Source: Gnetum montanum | Taxonomy: Eukaryota; Streptophyta; Gnetopsida; Gnetales; Gnetaceae | Length of the DNA stretch: 27,596 nucleotides | Assembly (NCBI GenBank): GCA_015680685.1 | Contig: MNCI01036469.1 | Location: forward strand, 871,389-898,984 | Reading direction: 5' to 3' | Part shown: one piece after another, positions 10,991 through 20,916 of the stretch | Layout of the letters: every line of letters begins with the position of its first letter | How positions within the stretch are numbered: position 1 is the stretch's first letter | Translations under genes and position numbers: made by a program | Notes under the pieces: generated by a model | Seen by the model: the letters and a program-made list of their open reading frames with translations, nothing else | Told to the model about the DNA's origin: nothing | The model's database searches: none

Positions 10991-12390
10991 GTCTATACTA
11001 GTCAAAAGCTTGTAGAATGGGAGTTTCTACAAGCTTTTATTTTAGATTTTGGAATGCTCGTTCACATTCCCTGGTCCATTCAAATGGTTCACCCTTCTTT
11101 GTTAGCACTACCAATGGTTTGGCAATCTTGGAGAAGTTCTCAATGAATCTTCTCTAATAGCCAGTGTGTCCAAGGAATGATCGAATGTCTTTGACAACTT
11201 CTGGTTGACGGGTGATTCCTTGGATGATCCTAACTTTATCTGGGTCTACCTCTATTCCTGAATGCGAAAACTTATGCCCAAGTACTACACCTTATTGGAC
11301 CATTAAATGGCTTTACTACTAATTGAGCCTTAAGTTGGTTTCTACACATCTTTTTAGCACTTTCTCTAATCGGTCCAAGGCTTGATCAAAACTTGTTCCA
11401 TAAGTGGAGAAGTCATCCATAAAGACTTCCACTCCATTTCCTATCTACTATTGGAATATTCTTAGAACTAGGTGTTGAAATGTGGTAGGGGCATTGCACA
11501 AGCCAAACAGCATTTTTTTTATATGCAAATGTTCCCCAAGGGCTGGTGAACGTTGTCTTGGCTTGATCTTCTGGGGCTATCCGTATTTGGTTGTATCCAC
11601 TATAGCCATCCAAAAAACTATAATAGTGATGCCTTGCTATGGTGTCTAAGACTTGGTCAACGAATGGTAACAAAAAGTGATCCTTAAATGTTGTCATGTT
11701 TAGCAGCCTAAAATCTATGCACACCCTCCATTTGCCTTCCTTTTTTGGCACAATCACCAGAGGGCTAACCCATTCGCTATCAGCAATGGGATATATGAAC
11801 CCAGCTTTGAGAAGCTATTCTATTTCTTCTTTTACTACTTACTTCAGTTTTGGGTTCAATCGCCTCTACAGTTGTTTTCACAGTTTCATGGAGGGGTCAG
11901 TGTAAATCCTATGCTAGCATATCCTAGGATCTATTTTAGTTAATTCGAGATATGACTAGGCAAAGGCTTTCAACCACTTGTTTATCACTTTTAATAGTAT
12001 TTCTTTTTTTTGGGAACAATTCTTGCATTGATGATCACCGATTTTTCATTTTCGAGGATCATATATTCCAAACCGGTGGGCAATGGTTTCAAATCTAGGG
12101 GCTCTTGTTTAAATTTTTCAGGAATTTCCAACTTCCCCCAGTTGATGTTTTCAAGGTTAAGGCTTGGAAGTTGGCAACAGACTTGCTCTAGGGTATTCAT
12201 GCTGTCAATGTAAGCACTAGTTATTCCCTCAATTAGTTCCATGCATGTTAGTGAGTTACTCTCTTGATCAGCCATCAGCCACTGGGTGTCTTCTTGTTGT
12301 GTGGCTACTACATATAGGCACTTTTGTATATTAATGTCTTGTGCACACTGATTGAATGTAGGCAATGTTAAAATTTGCATAACCCATGAT
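10990..12390 (-). pseudogene. Athila-type reverse transcriptase of copy B, frameshifted
   Basis: The minus strand begins with a pre-RT linker ending PLDLKPLPTGLEYMIL (about 12080). RT proper then reads AGFIYPIADSEWVSPLVIVP, KKEGKWRVCIDFRLLN, FLDGYSGYNQIRIAPEDQAK and TFTSPWGTFAYKK. A run of eight T at 11513-11520 shifts the frame. In the next frame come MLFGLCNAPTTFQHLVLRIF, then two stops, and the catalytic VFMDDFSTYG (aspartate codons 11412-11417). The connection domain reads SHSGIEVDPDKVRIIQGI, SFLGHTGY and [18 protein letters not shown] down to about 11040. The YMDD-type active site is intact, but stops and the homopolymer shift break it. Confidence 0.9.
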
Positions 12391-12392
12391 CT

Positions 12393-12860
12393 CTACACAC
12401 AATCACACCATGTGTCGCTATATGCAATGCATAGAACTTTCTTCTTCTCAATCTTTCCAAAAGTGTTTTTCTTGCATATTTCCAGGGAAATATTATGGAT
12501 TCCTAGGCATGCATCTATAGTACTTAGCCATGCTCTTTCCATTATCATTGGAAAGTTCCCTTTACCATTTTTTACTTGTATCACTAGGAAATCAGCTGGA
12601 TACGACCACCCACACACAGTGGTAACGATATCCTCCACTAGTCCCAAGGGAACAGTGATGGATTGGTTGGCCAGCTCAAGTCAAATATTACTCTTCCTTA
12701 ACGGAGGCAAGTTCCAAGCTTTGTACATCTCTTATGATATTAGATTGTCTCCAGAACCTGAGTCCAGAAGAGCTTTACATGGTTCATTCCCAGTGACTTG
12801 GAGATAGATTAGAGGACTTCCAGAATTAGAGAATTTCTTGGGAAGGTGGCCCACCTTAAT
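12393..12860 (-). pseudogene. Aspartic protease of copy B
   Basis: The minus strand shows the active-site stretch CKALLDSGSGDNLIS, with the D-S-G codons at 12756-12764. After one stop come VPLGLVEDIVTTVCGW, ADFLVIQVKNGKGNFPMI and ERAWLSTIDACLGIH. This is the retropepsin-like protease of Athila polyproteins, which cuts Gag-Pol. It lies between gag and RT in one reading direction with at least one in-frame stop. Confidence 0.85.
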
Positions 12861-15423
12861 CTAGTCAATAACAACATGTGTTAACATAACCGTATGCGTT
12901 GAGTTTGGTGTTTGGTTTGAAGGGAACTCTAAAGCCTTATTTGATGGAGGGGCATTCAGAGGTTCAACCGCTTGTGGTTGCAAAACTTTGGTTGGACTAT
13001 TGGTTTTGAAGAAAGGTCTTTTCTTCATAAGGTTTTCAAAACCAACTATAGGTTGAGGATTCACAACCCTCATAGCATTGCGTTGCTACGGTTGAGTGGG
13101 GAGTTTCCCTTACATTGCTAGAGCGGGTGGTAATGGAGCTATCGATGTGAGAGTTGCAGATGGATTTGGAGGATGGTATGTCTGTGGGTTATCTCCCCTA
13201 GAAGAAGGAGTCTTGTAATACTCCTGAGCTTGGTAGTGACGTTGTGGTGTCACATGACCAACAAAGTCACATGGAGAGATTGGCTGCTGCACATAGTAGC
13301 CATATGGATCCGATTGTCGATAGGAGTATTGTCACCTTGGTGGTGGCATCCCCCATGATTGTGGGTATTGCCACTATTGATGTTGCTCCACGAGTTGTGA
13401 TGGAGTTCCACTTGGATAATATGTTAATGATTGGTGGAACTGCCTTGGGTTATCTTGGGGATAAGGTAACCATCGGGGTGCTTGTCATTTATTAAGTTGT
13501 GGGTTGAGTGCATATGCCCCAAACTCTTGTAGATGTGAGATTACTGGGCAACATCCCTTAGGATGGTCGTATTGGCATATCTCACATCCACCATCATTGT
13601 TCATGTTTGAATCCATAACCTCTTTAGTGATGGTCATTTTTTCCTTACCCTTGTTACATGCATTATCTACATCTCTCCTTTTCTTTTTGTCATAGTCATT
13701 ACCTCACTCCCTAGACTCCTCTACAATTTTAAGAACAGTTTCAAACCTACTATCTAGGGAGTTCCACATTTGGTCTACCTTTGTCGTTACCTTTGTTGTT
13801 AATTTTTGGAGTAGCAAGGTTTTGCTATTCACCATCTCTTCGAGTGGTGACTCTTCCTCTTCACAGAATCTCACTCTGCTTTTTCGAAGGGAAGGATCTT
13901 GATTGTACTCTTTCGCACTTTCTCTCTTACATAGCTCCTCTTCTTCTTTGGCTACTTACTCTAGCAATCTATGGGTTTGATGAGACCTAAGCTCCAACAA
14001 CCTTCCTTGGGCATAAGTCCCAAGGATCCTTCTTGTTTCATGCCTAAGTCCATCTATGAGATGGCATAGTTGATCCCATTGCGAATAACCATGGCCAGGG
14101 CAACGATGTAGCAATGCGTAATAGCAACCCATGGCAGCATCCAAGGGTTCATGATTTTCTTGCTTCCATCCTTGGATTTTCTTTCCCAGGTTAGACACTC
14201 AAGAGTATGTTTGGTACTTATCATTAAACAGTTCTAACATTGTACTCCACCTCCTAATGGATTCTGGTTCTAAGGACTGGTACCAGCTTTTTGCTTCTTT
14301 CATTAGTATCCTTGGGAACAACTTTAGTTTTTTCCATTCATTTTCTATGTTCTACAAGGCACATGCATCATGGAATGCTTGTAAATGATTTTGAGGATCA
14401 GCATTGTATCCCCCCTCAAACTATGGGATGTTATTCATGTCTAACCTCTTGATCCTACTATCTTTTTGGTGCCTTGTGGGGATTTTCATAGCCTCTGTGA
14501 TATCTAACATGCTTCTAGTTGAGAGTAGGGGTTCTTCATGGTCATCTTGTTCATAGCGTCTATGGTGTCTATGCAGTTCCCTAATCTCCCTTCTTCCATG
14601 CCTTGATTCCTTAGAGTGCCCTTGTCCTCATTCTCGACTATCTCATCGATGGTTTTTCACTCTGCTTACCTTTATCCTCATGGTTAGTTTCCTTATAACT
14701 ATGGCTGGATACAAAAGGAGAGGGTGAATGTGATGATGAAGGTGAAGAGGGAGGAGAACCATCACCACAATGGTGTTTTCTACCTTCTCTTCGGTGGTCT
14801 CGGCCATGATTGTAATCATGATCAGAATGTCTGTCCTTATCATGTGGTTGTGTTCCTTCCTTGAACACTTCATGTTTGTGGGTATCAAAACCAGGGTTGT
14901 GAATCATGGAGTGTAGGTTCTGATACACCACCTCCTGACCATCATTAGGAGGAGGAGCATCATTTGGTGGGTAACCTGTTGAAATAGGTTCACCACCCCC
15001 AATTTCGCTTAAGATGTGCAGAGCGTTATGAGGCCACTTATCCTTCGAGGATGTATGTTATCTCTCCTGCTACAAGTCCCTTTGACATTGTGCTTCTGTG
15101 AGGTGGTAGTCCCTTGTGTCATGATCGCATGAAACATATTCCATGTACAAAAATAACATGCCTATTCGTGAGAGAGCATGAAGGAGCATGTTGGGGACTG
15201 ATGGGTCTGGAGGCAACACTATGTTACCTTCCAAGTCTCTCCAACGCAGTTGTTCATCTTGATGGAGAATAAAGGTAAAGTTAGGTACATACTCATTGTG
15301 ATGAGTATATACCACACAAAATTGTTGAGGAACTGGCAAATCTGGGTTATGTGTGCTATGCCGCCGACTATCTCTTGTGTTAGTCCTAGGTGGTGAAATT
15401 CTCTTATGTGGAGAAGAAGTAAT
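12861..15423 (-). pseudogene. Gag of copy B, broken
   Basis: Gag forms the particle and binds element RNA. Comparison with copy C (27096 onward) places the start at 15421-15423. Copy C has ATG there and copy B has ATT. Shared wording includes EYVPNFTF, HQDEQLRWRD and GNIVLPPDP. The capsid-like Retrotrans_gag domain follows at about 13956-14460 (YNADPQNHLQAFHDAC, SWYQSLEPESI, CYYALLHRCPGHGYSQWDQL). A zinc knuckle C-E-I-C-x3-H-x3-C lies at about 13546-13586. A proline- and glutamine-rich tail runs to 13080 and a linker to 12861. A histidine-, serine- and aspartate-rich stretch lies at 14660-14900. Several stops interrupt it. Confidence 0.85.
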
Positions 15424-15549
15424 TTTGTCTTATTCGGTGTGTGATTTACCATTGTCTTATCTTCTCTTGATTAATCCTAAAGTGTTTGTTCTAACATCCC
15501 AATGATATGGATGATTTCCTATGTTCTACATAGTGCACAAACAACTAAG

Positions 15550-15567
15550 TCCCCAACAACGGTACCA
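15550..15567 (-). promoter_or_regulatory. Primer binding site of copy B, decayed tRNA-Asp type
   Basis: On the minus strand TGGTACCGTTGTTGGGGA follows the 5' LTR after one base. The intact site in copy C is TGGCGCCGTTGCCGGGGA, complementary to the 3' end of plant tRNA-Asp. The four differences are C-to-T or G-to-A. Confidence 0.9.
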
Positions 15568-15568
15568 A

Positions 15569-16397
15569 TGATGAGCGGCGAGGTGCCCCTACACTCAACC
15601 ATACTAATACGAGTGTTTCACGCATGATCTGGTCGAACTCCAAGGACTAAGTGCTTACGCACGTTAATGGAACACTTAAGGGTTAATCAATCATTGTCTT
15701 TCCAAACATACTTGTATTGTCACGGTTGTATGGTTAAGTAAGTTTGAGGTATATGATTTTTATACTTTTTATCTTTTTAATATCTTATGCTAATGAGGGA
15801 AGGTGAAGAGAACTAAATGACTAACTTTTGCTAACTATTCACTAACTAAGTTCTAACTATTCCTAACACCAGTATCTATTTCCACTTGCCGCACACATCC
15901 TGAACCAGTGTAACACTGCTGGGATTACCAAACGCTAATCGTTACTGGGTTACCAAGCGCTACACACATGCTCGAAGTGGTCGTACTGAGTGTACTTAAC
16001 TAGGAGAGTTAAGGATTGATAGAGAGATTAATTGAATAGGAAAGCATTCAAATATTTAACAATAATTAATTACTATTTAGCTTAATCTTTATGCTGCAAG
16101 GTTTATCATAAAGTTCGTCTTTATTGCCATACACAAATATGTGCTCAGGTACAATTTGCTCGAATAAAGATCCGTTCACTTTAGGACTCCTATTGCAGGC
16201 ACACAGGAATTATTCTAACTCTGGAATGGTAAAACTACAAGAGTTTAGCTCAGGGTCTAAGATCTAACTTTGAAAATAAGGGAAGCCACCTCTTACTTAT
16301 AGAAATTGAGGTAGGATGCGATATTGCGTACATGATATCACGGGCCGGATGCGATATCGTGTACACAATATCACATACATGATATCGTGGCTCATCA
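15569..16397 (-). repeat. 5' LTR of copy B (829 bp)
   Basis: It begins on the minus strand at 16397 with TGATGAG and ends at 15569. A TATA box lies at about 16292-16301 (TATAAGTAAG), an AATAAA near 16114-16119, and five GATATC-like cores in the U3, several decayed from CG to TG or CA. An AT-rich stretch (16010-16090) lies where copy C has its 70-140-bp repeated units. It would drive transcription leftward through the element. Confidence 0.93.
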
Positions 16398-16402
16398 CAA
16401 GG
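16398..16402. repeat. Right target-site duplication of copy B
   Basis: CAAGG follows the 5' LTR end and matches 6927-6931 exactly. Confidence 0.93.
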
Positions 16403-16423
16403 GTTATTAGGAAATTTTTAAGC

Positions 16424-16459
<36 letters not shown>

Positions 16460-17650
16460 TTTTTCCACATTGGGGCTTTCATGCTTACCATCAAAGATTA
16501 GGAAGAAAGGTTTTTGACCATTTATAGTCAATTTCAGCTATGCATGAGTATCTACATGGTTGTTGGTGTTGGTTATCAAGGTCTAAGGTCAAAATGGAGT
16601 CATTTTGAAGGTTGTGAGAGGGTTCTCAGGCTTTCCCTCCTCCATCCATGCTAAAGGTGGGAGGCTTAGCATGGATAGGATCCCTCTCAGCATGGGGAAC
16701 CAAAAGGAGGTAGTTTTGATCATTTTAGGTAACTTCCAAAAGTCTAGTGGCTTCTAATAGTGTTGGGTTGCTTCCAAAAGTTAAACTATTTGCAGACATC
16801 AAACATTTTAGCTTCCCCCCTTCTATCCATGCTAGGAAAACACTACCCAATGTGGAAGAGGTCTCCCCCAACCAAGAAAGTTAGATCTAGGCTAGATTGA
16901 TAGCCAATCAACCATGCACATCATCCTTTAGGATTTATAGTGTTGATAGTTGATGTTTGGTACTAGGATCCATCAGTTTGAAGGATTCTAAATGTCTCAT
17001 GTAGTCTCTCCCCCCTTTCTTTCATGTTGGGCATGATGACCCCAATGTGAATGAGAGGGGGATGATAGTTTTATTCCATATTTGACTACTTTTGTGGCAT
17101 CCAAATGCTCCAAAGAGTATTGGCAAGGTTTAGGGTTACTAGGCTTTGAGAAGTGACTACTAGGTAATCAATTTAGGTTATTTTTGGCTTCCCCCATCCA
17201 TCCACACTGGGAATGAGATGCTTAGCATGGATGAAGCCTCCCCTAGCATGAAAACACCAAATTCAAGGGTTCAAGCAATTTTAAATAATTTCTGCTAGGT
17301 TTGATGAGGCTTCGTGGCTGTCAGAGTTGCTTGGAGGCGTTCTAAGTTATGTCCACTTTAGTGTCCAACTTGGGCTAGTTGAGTACTGGGACTAAGAATA
17401 GGTGTTCCCCCACCCCCCCCACCCCCCACCCCCCCGCTTTTCTCTATGTTGGGCAATGTTGCCCCAATGTGGATGTCCAAGTTATCTAGTTTGTTCATGT
17501 CTAACCTCTTTTTAGAAGCCTAGAATAGGAAAAAGGTACATTTTTGCTATTAACAAAGGATAGAGGTTTATGTTTTTATGGTTTTGGGCTATAGGAGGAA
17601 TGTATCCACACTAGGCATGGAATCCCCATTGTGGATGCATGGGAGTTAAG
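16403..17650. repeat. Tandem array, period about 190 bp, right part
   Basis: This continues the array at 4800-6931. Pyrimidine block plus dyad units recur near 16460, 16640, 16826, 17016, 17198, 17440 and 17605. The stem at 16644-16654 with 16666-16676 is a perfect 11-bp pair (ATCCATGCTAA with TTAGCATGGAT). Units in this half tend to have ATCCA...TGGAT where left units have TTCCA...TGGAA. C-rich tracts at 16425-16456 and 17407-17435 enlarge two units. Confidence 0.78.
16425..16456. repeat. Homopolymer of 32 C
   Basis: An uninterrupted run of 32 cytosines lies in the pyrimidine block of a 190-bp unit. Other units carry only about 4-8 C there. The run is 23 bases from the right target duplication of copy B. 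Its length in the assembly may be unreliable. Confidence 0.9.
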
Positions 17651-18092
17651 GCTGCAACATGGTTCTAAGTGTCAAAATTGGAGAAAATTTTAGTGTTGAT
17701 GCAATTTTTTGGTTAAGAGAGAAGGTGCAGGGTGGGGCCCATAATCCAAGAACTTAAAATTTTGAAAAGTGAAGCTATTTCCCACCCAAAGTTAGCATTG
17801 AAGAGACTTTCCTCCATTTGCACTTCAGTGCACCTAAAGTTACAATGCACTAAATTAGTAGTTAGGGTTTAGAGGTGGGCATTTAGGTTTAGATGTAGTT
17901 TATATTGTAAAATTTTGAAAGTTTTCAATCATAATTGTCATTCTTGAAAATTTCACATTAGAGGAGAGCTCTAGTAGATATTTTTGTGGTAGAAGTGCCA
18001 ATCTTCAGTGTGGAAGCCTCCCATCCTTCCTACATAGAGCATTGAACCTTCATCTTCCTCAATTTTCAACCTTTCCAAATGTTGAGCCTACC
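17651..18092 (+). other. Region upstream of the plus-strand four-exon gene
   Basis: This lies between the tandem array and the start codon at 18093. It is AT-rich, with no coding similarity. A leader and promoter could be here, but no motif is clear enough to call. Confidence 0.35.
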
Positions 18093-18942
18093 ATGGCACC
18101 CAAGCAGCATGGAGGAAAGAGTCAAAACCCAAGGATTCAGAAGATAGACAAGCCTACTAGGTCAAACATTCCTAGGCCTATCTCCATCCAAGCCTTGTCC
18201 ATCACTACTCCAAGGTAGGAAGTTCTACTTATTTTTGTTCTCATTTCTAGCTATTTTCTATGGTTTTCTTATATTTTTATTACCACATGTGGGGCCATTT
18301 TTCTCATATCTAAGTTGATAAAGGGGGTAAAATAAAATTTTTACAAAATCCCACTTCTTATTTTGGTCATTTATACATGGATCCATGGTCATTTAGTTTT
18401 TTTTTGCTTCAAGAGATTTTATTTTCAAAATTAAGCTTGTTGTTTTATGCTTTTTTCCCAAAATTTGGGGGTATGGCTATTTTTTTCAAATCTAAGCCAA
18501 AAGATTCATCAAAATTAAATTTCACTGAAATCCTACCACATTATTTTGGTGTGTTTGCTAATGGGTATCAATCATTTCAATTACTTTGGCTATGTTTTTA
18601 TGGCTATGTTAAGTTGGGTTTTAGCTTTTTAGCCCTTTACATAGAAAAAGAAAGCAATGTTTTATGTTTTTTCTTCCTAAGACAATGGTTTCATATTTTC
18701 AAAATTTAATGTTATGGATTTGTAGCCTTTTTTTTAATCTTTTTGATTTATTTTCTTATTTTATTTGGATTAATAAGGATGGAGTTATGGTCATTTTCCT
18801 AAGGTCATGCAGTTAGGATTTTACTACCATTTTTTGAAATTTCATGTAAGTTCATGAATTTTCTCTAAGAAAATGTCAAATGTTTTGACTATTTTTTGGT
18901 TATGGCTAGGTAGGTCTTTGTTTCAACTTCCCAAAAAATGTA

Positions 18943-19345
18943 GAATCACTCTAATTGGCTTTAAACCAGAATTTTCATGAATTTTTAATTAATCCTATGT
19001 TAAAATGAGGTTTGGAAGGTTTTTAGATCTTCATCTAAGTTGATGAATTTTTTCTACATAAACAATGGTTTCAAGATTTTTCACTAAGTTTGGATGGTAG
19101 GGCTCAATTTAAGCTTTCAAATAGTGATGGAATCACTCTTTTTGGAGCTCAAATGAATTTTTAGTAAATCTTTTACCAACCCTACGCCAAAGAGAGTTAA
19201 TGGTGATGGTTGTAGTTTTTTGTTGATTTTGTCCAAATTCCATGTAAAAAGGGATATTTTTTTTTATTTTCAATGGTTATGGCTGCAAATTTTATGATTT
19301 CAGAATTCTTTCAATAGTGGAATCACTAAAATTGGAGCTTGGATG
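18943..19345 (+). repeat. Diverged repeats of about 188 bp inside the intron
   Basis: The core GAATCACT, then an AATTGG or TTTTGG block, a GCT-containing stretch and ATGAATTTTT, recurs at 18943, 19130 and 19320. The period is close to that of the 190-bp array, but the sequences do not clearly match it. Confidence 0.55.
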
Positions 19346-19635
19346 AATTTTTTGGTTATGGTTGTGTAAATAAGGCAAAATTTTGGATGGATGTGATTAA
19401 TATGTGTAGTTTTTCTTGTAAAACTCATGAAAAACTTGTGTTTTAAATATGTTTTATTTTTAAGAAAAACAAAGGCTTCACCAATTTTAAAAATATTTTT
19501 ACTATGGCTATATGCTTTTTTCTAATTTTTAATGCCTTTTCTAAATTTCAATGCTTTTTTCTAAATTTATGCATAATTTCGACTAAGGCTTAGTTTTGGC
19601 TATGATATTTTGGTTATGAAGTAAAAGGCTATAAA

Positions 19636-19909
19636 GGATGATAATGATTCTTTTATGGAATTTTTTAAGCTAATTTATATAAACACCTTAGAGCTTTCTA
19701 TAGAGGCTAATTTCACCTTTGACTAGATGTTTTTTTCCAAATTTGCTAAGTAATTCCAATTGGTCATAATGCAAGGTTGTAATAATGTTTTCTTGTGGAA
19801 TTCCTTAAACTAACTTAGATAAACACCTTATATATTTTTACAAAGGCTAATTTCACCTCCAACAAGATCCTTTTTCAAATTTGCTAAGTATTCCCACTTG
19901 GTCATAATG
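19636..19909 (+). repeat. Tandem duplication, period about 140 bp
   Basis: The two copies are 19636-19771 and 19776-19909. Both run from an ATAATG...TGGAATT stretch through ATAAACACCTTA, GGCTAATTTCACCT and AAATTTGCTAAGTA to GGTCATAATG. The second copy ends just before the exon 2 acceptor. Confidence 0.8.
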
Positions 19910-20916
19910 TTTTTTGTTTTACTTTAGGCAGGGTTTTCTTAAAGCTCATACTCATTATTGCCAAGATAGTGGGTATTTTATGCTATATTGATTATCCCAA
20001 GACCAATACACCTCTCCCTAATATGCCTTTGGGTAAGCTATCACTATGGTTCTAGCCTAGGACAAGGGAATTCCTTGCCTACATGCTACAAAACTTTAGT
20101 GTGATGTTATGGTCACACTTATCTACAGATGTGGCTGGGACTATAGTGGAGTCTTTACTACCTCAAGCATCTAGCTTGGTTGCTAGGTTCATCACCGACA
20201 AGCCATCAGCAGGAGGAGTGGAAAATTCTATCAGTCCATGTTAGCTCACAAAGATCTAGATGATGCTAGATTATAGTTAGTATAATGCTAACAATACTCT
20301 AATGGTGGCACATAAAGCCCATACATTATTCAAAATACTGCTTGAAACCATGTATCATTTGTAGGGATAAGCATGATTATTGTAATTTTTTTATGCTTTT
20401 GACTTCACTACATTTCCTAACTTCATCAGTTTTATAAACTTCTTGTAGGTACAAGGTCAATGACCAAGGCTTGATCAACAATGATCAAATCTTGGCAATG
20501 GCTCAAAATGCTTTAAAAAAACTCACCAAGAGTCCTTAAATTAGAACTATTGTGCATCAACCATTAAGAGAGGACTTTGATGCATATGCTTCAAGGTTCA
20601 ACCTTGTATACAAGAAGTGCAAGGATGACAAGATGATGCACAATTAGTGGGAAAATGTTGATAATTCCATGGACCAAACCTTTGTAGCTAGGACCTCCAC
20701 CCAAACCACATCGAAGAAGAAGAGGAAGGTAAACATAAAGGCTATAGCTTCTAATGTTTCATGGTTATAGCTCTAAGTGTTCTATTTCTTTTACTAGTTC
20801 TTAAATTTTGCTTATGTTGATGCTAAATTATGGTTGTTACTTTGTAGGACCTTTCACCTCTGTTGATGTCACCATACTAGTTTCAAGAGCATGCCATGAA
20901 GATACCCTCATCCTAA

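Larger units (their letters stand above)
6932..16397 (-). mobile_element. Complete nested Athila-type Ty3/gypsy element (copy B)
   Basis: A 9466-bp element lies on the minus strand. Its LTRs begin and end with the inverted pair TGATGAG/CTCATCA, and it is flanked by the 5-bp duplication CAAGG. Order on the minus strand: 5' LTR (15569-16397), primer site (15550-15567), gag, protease, RT, RNase H, integrase, 3' region, polypurine tract, 3' LTR (6932-7329). The tRNA-Asp primer site and the polyprotein wording fit the Athila lineage. All genes are broken. About 13 mismatches in roughly 250 aligned LTR bases, mostly transitions, show an old insertion. It sits inside the 190-bp tandem array of H. 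Confidence 0.95.
18215..19931 (+). other. Large first intron (1.7 kb) with internal repeats
   Basis: The stretch is strongly T-rich, as plant introns are, and bounded by AAG|GTAGGA and TTTAGGCAG|G. It holds three diverged units with a period of about 188 bp (GAATCACT at 18943, 19130 and 19320) and a tandem pair of about 140 bp (19636-19771 and 19776-19909). An open frame at 18377-18709 is compositionally intronic and not supported as coding. Confidence 0.5.
18093..20916 (+). pseudogene. Unrecognised four-exon gene, about 300 codons, broken
   Basis: The start codon sits in ACCATGG, a strong plant context. Exon 1 (18093-18214) encodes a basic start, MAPKQHGGKSQNPRIQKI, and ends at AAG|GTAGGA. 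Exon 2 (19932-20360) opens after GGCAG and reads YPKTNTPLPNMPLGKLSLW, REFLAYMLQNFSVMLWSHLS and AGTIVESLLPQASSLVARFI. Exon 3 (20449-20728) opens after TTGTAG, reads YKVNDQGLINNDQILAMAQN and LREDFDAYASRFNLVYKKC, and ends in a nuclear-localisation-like KKKRK. Exon 4 (20848 to about 20916) adds DLSPLLMSPY. All three junctions preserve frame (phases 2, 2, 0). In-frame stops lie in exons 2, 3 and 4, with a frameshift pair near 20226-20290. It runs opposite to the H polyprotein. I do not recognise the family. Tat elements can carry extra antisense genes, which is one explanation. Confidence 0.6.

Noticed and set aside
12352-12807. Plus-strand frame of 151 codons
   Set aside because: It is the opposite strand of the copy B protease region, which has the DSG active site on the minus strand.
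14643-14888. Overlapping minus-strand frame of 81 codons
   Set aside because: It is the wrong frame of gag copy B. The frame with similarity to copy C and the Asp/His/Ser-rich stretch is the real one.
16297-16501. Open frames on both strands with long glycine or proline runs
   Set aside because: They are created by translating the 32-C homopolymer and have no other coding signal.
18377-18709. Plus-strand frame of 110 codons, phenylalanine-rich
   Set aside because: It lies in a T-rich intron-like stretch, has no domain, and its composition explains its residues.
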